This document shows positions 62,345-64,000 of a stretch of 64,000 nt of DNA, one piece after another (the first letter of the stretch is position 1; each line of letters starts with the position of its first letter). The notes beneath the pieces are model-generated. The model ran no database searches. It was not told the origin of the DNA and saw only the letters and a program-made list of their open reading frames with translations. Source of the DNA: FEB-10 sp963710645 (GTDB taxonomy: Bacteria > Acidobacteriota > Thermoanaerobaculia > Thermoanaerobaculales > Sulfomarinibacteraceae); assembly GCA_963710645.1 (NCBI GenBank), contig CAVQBD010000003.1:310001-374000 (forward strand). The letters run 5' to 3'. A program made the position numbers and the translations under genes.

Positions 62345-62460
62345 ACCCGAGTGAATAGTGAATAGTGAATAGTGAATAGCGAATAGTGAATGGCGAATAG
62401 ACAGGTCCTGGTTGCGACGAAGCATCCAATGGAAGCCTCTTCGCCATTCACTATTCGCTG
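62345..62460. repeat. Word-repeat hairpin, GTGAATA
   Basis: Six GTGAATAG/GCGAATAG words on the left. GCGAATAGTGAATGGCGAA (62379-62397) is exactly complementary over 19 bases to 62440-62458. It lies between two divergently transcribed genes, so it is not a terminator in the simple sense. Confidence 0.75.
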
Positions 62461-62505
62461 TTCGCTTTGGAAAACGACGTAGAATGGGCGCTCCGGGAGG
62501 ATTTC

Positions 62506-64000
62506 GTGGCAACTTGTAATTCAACAACACAATTCGTCGTATTCGTTCTTGTGCTTGCCTGTTCTGCGGTGGCCGGGACACAAGACGATCCGTCCACGAC
62601 CCAGGGTGTCCATGCCGGTGAGATCGGAGCCCACGAGTGGCTGGATGACCGATTCGTACCGGTGGACCTGGAAAAACGCGAGTCCCGACCGCCACGCCGG
62701 GTTGCCGTGGGTCCCGTTGTGTCGGTGCAGGTCAACGTGGACGATTTCGGACACAACATCGTCGGCGATGCCGCCAACGAACCGTCGATCGCGGTGGATC
62801 CGACCTTTCCCAACCGAATGGCCATCGGTTGGCGCCAATTCGATACGATCGCCAACAACTTCCGACAGGCCGGATTGGGCTTTTCCGTCGATGGCGGGCG
62901 CAACTGGACAGCACCGGGAGTGTTGACCCCCGGGATCTTCCGTTCCGACCCGGTGCTCGACGCCGACTCGGAGGGCAATTTCTACTACAACAGCCTTACT
63001 GTTGAACCCGATTACATCTGCGACGTCTTCACGTCCGGCGACGGCGGCGTCCACTGGGGCTCGCCGGTCCCAGCCTACGGAGGGGACAAGGCGTGGATGG
63101 CCGTCGATCGCACCAACGGCCCGGGGGCCGGGAATATCTACGCCGCGTGGAGTCCGTGGGCGGGGTGCTGCGGCTCGGATTTCTTCAATCGTTCCACGGA
63201 CGGCGGCCTTTCCTTCGAGTACCCGGTCTATGTTCCCGGAGAGCCGGCTTGGGGCGTCACCGCGGTCGGCCCAGACGGCTCGGTCTGGGTCGCCGGCGAC
63301 AGCTATCCCGTGGTCGCCGTCTCACGATCGATCTCGGCCCAACAGCCGTTGGGGGGCGCCTTCAGTTTCGAGACCACTGCGATGGTTGATCTCGGCGGAG
63401 TACAAGAGGCGTTTGTGCCGGACAGCCCGAATCCCGGGGGTCTGCTGGGCCAGATCTGGATCGCCGCTGATCACTCCGACCCCTCACCATCCTCGGCAAT
63501 TTATGTTCTGGCATCGGTGAATCCCCCGGGTCCCGACCCCATGGACGTCCACATCGTCAAGTCCACAGACGGAGGAGCGACCTGGAGCCCCCCGACTCGC
63601 GTCAACGATGACCCCGTCGGAAACAACGCCTGGCAGTGGTTCGGTACCATGTCAGTGGCTCCCAATGGACGGATCGACGCCGTCTGGGCCGACACCAGGA
63701 ATGATCCGGGCGGGTACGACTCCGAGGTTCACTATTCGTTCTCCGCGGACGGCGGTGCGACGTGGTCGGCCAACCAGGCCATCACTCCTCCCTTCGATCC
63801 CCATCTCGGCTGGCCCAACCAGGACAAGATCGGCGATTACTACGACATGGTGTCCGATCTGGTGGGCGCCGACCTCGCCTACGCCGCCACCTTCAATGGC
63901 GAACAGGACGTCTACTACGTGCGGATCGGCGACTATGACTGCAATATCAACGGGATCGGCGACCCCCAGGACATCGCTGACAACACGTCATCCGACTCCA
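62506..64000 (+). CDS. Secreted BNR/sialidase-like protein, 3' end outside window
   Basis: The frame is open from GTG 62506 (GGGAGG upstream) to the window end, 498 codons. A signal peptide (FVVFVLVLACSAVAGTQ) leads into a propeller with Asp-boxes SVDGGRNW, SGDGGVHW, STDGGLSF, STDGGATW and SADGGATW. Just before the edge comes DYDCNINGIGDPQDIAD, the start of a calcium-binding NGIxD-type repeat region. It may degrade or bind glycans outside the cell; catalytic arginines of true sialidases cannot be assigned. Confidence 0.85.
   Translation, partial: MATCNSTTQFVVFVLVLACSAVAGTQDDPSTTQGVHAGEIGAHEWLDDRFVPVDLEKRESRPPRRVAVGPVVSVQVNVDDFGHNIVGDAANEPSIAVDPTFPNRMAIGWRQFDTIANNFRQAGLGFSVDGGRNWTAPGVLTPGIFRSDPVLDADSEGNFYYNSLTVEPDYICDVFTSGDGGVHWGSPVPAYGGDKAWMAVDRTNGPGAGNIYAAWSPWAGCCGSDFFNRSTDGGLSFEYPVYVPGEPAWGVTAVGPDGSVWVAGDSYPVVAVSRSISAQQPLGGAFSFETTAMVDLGGVQEAFVPDSPNPGGLLGQIWIAADHSDPSPSSAIYVLASVNPPGPDPMDVHIVKSTDGGATWSPPTRVNDDPVGNNAWQWFGTMSVAPNGRIDAVWADTRNDPGGYDSEVHYSFSADGGATWSANQAITPPFDPHLGWPNQDKIGDYYDMVSDLVGADLAYAATFNGEQDVYYVRIGDYDCNINGIGDPQDIADNTSSDS

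Noticed and set aside
62318..62695. N-terminal extension of FxsA to 266 residues
   Set aside because: The extra codons run through the word-repeat hairpin; the 140-residue form from ATG 62317 matches the family.

Overview
The window is a 64-kb piece of a GC-rich bacterial chromosome. The gene content suggests a member of the Acidobacteriota, perhaps close to Thermoanaerobaculia. The grounds are an MglA-type GTPase, large secreted proteins ending in a VFxDGF[DE]SG tag, an Entamoeba/Bacteroides-type phosphoglycerate dehydrogenase, a cbb3 oxidase, a B12 photoreceptor and many intergenic palindromes. This placement is inference; there is no rRNA to test it. Both ends cut a gene.

Layout. 1-663: 3' part of a serA-like dehydrogenase. 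713-6700: a debris-rich segment bounded by 112-bp direct repeats that carry the 3' end of tRNA-Pro. It holds a VOC protein, remnants and one intact RAYT transposase framed by inverted repeats, a beheaded DUF6141 gene, a secreted hydrolase and a ferredoxin-nitroreductase; an intact tRNA-Pro lies beside it. 6811-11556 (minus): lipoprotein, der, an MglA-like GTPase with a long acidic tail, and a MerR regulator. 11695-13173: a zinc-ribbon protein and a DsbA-like lipoprotein. 13280-19396: a CarH/LitR light-response cluster (B12 photoreceptor, CbiX-like protein, two SRPBCC proteins, class II photolyase, SDR-DUF2867, fasciclin) with a shared AATGTCTAG-type motif in its control regions. 19679-21868: a GGDEF-EAL protein. 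21978-27821 (minus): ccoSNOP-ccoI and a His-rich membrane protein. 28030-29304: pepT.

30126-39648: transglutaminase-like protein, an Fe-S module (YgfZ-TPR fusion, ErpA, monothiol glutaredoxin), CDF transporter, methyltransferase, acyl-CoA synthetase and a tandem ArsA/Get3-like ATPase pair. 39694-43837: secreted proteins and an outer-membrane barrel. 43928-44810: tRNA-Leu(CAA) followed at once by a six-unit tandem array. 45071-45652: ArsR and FmdB. 45871-52855: a tandem duplication of an 854-aa PA-domain secreted protein. The 3' 2.2 kb of the two copies is almost identical while the 5' parts have diverged. 52841-57836: SGNH/TPR protein and a secreted M28 peptidase. 58192-60533: two overlapping citrate-synthase paralogues. 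60625-64000: an unknown protein, FxsA and a partial secreted BNR/sialidase-like protein.

The most unusual signal is in the gaps. Many intergenic regions carry near-tandem words of 6-9 bases whose two arms pair perfectly over 12-19 bp. A second palindrome family keeps its stem by compensatory changes. Three otherwise conserved genes (photolyase, fasciclin, SGNH/TPR) each carry one frameshift, so either assembly error or recent decay must be considered.
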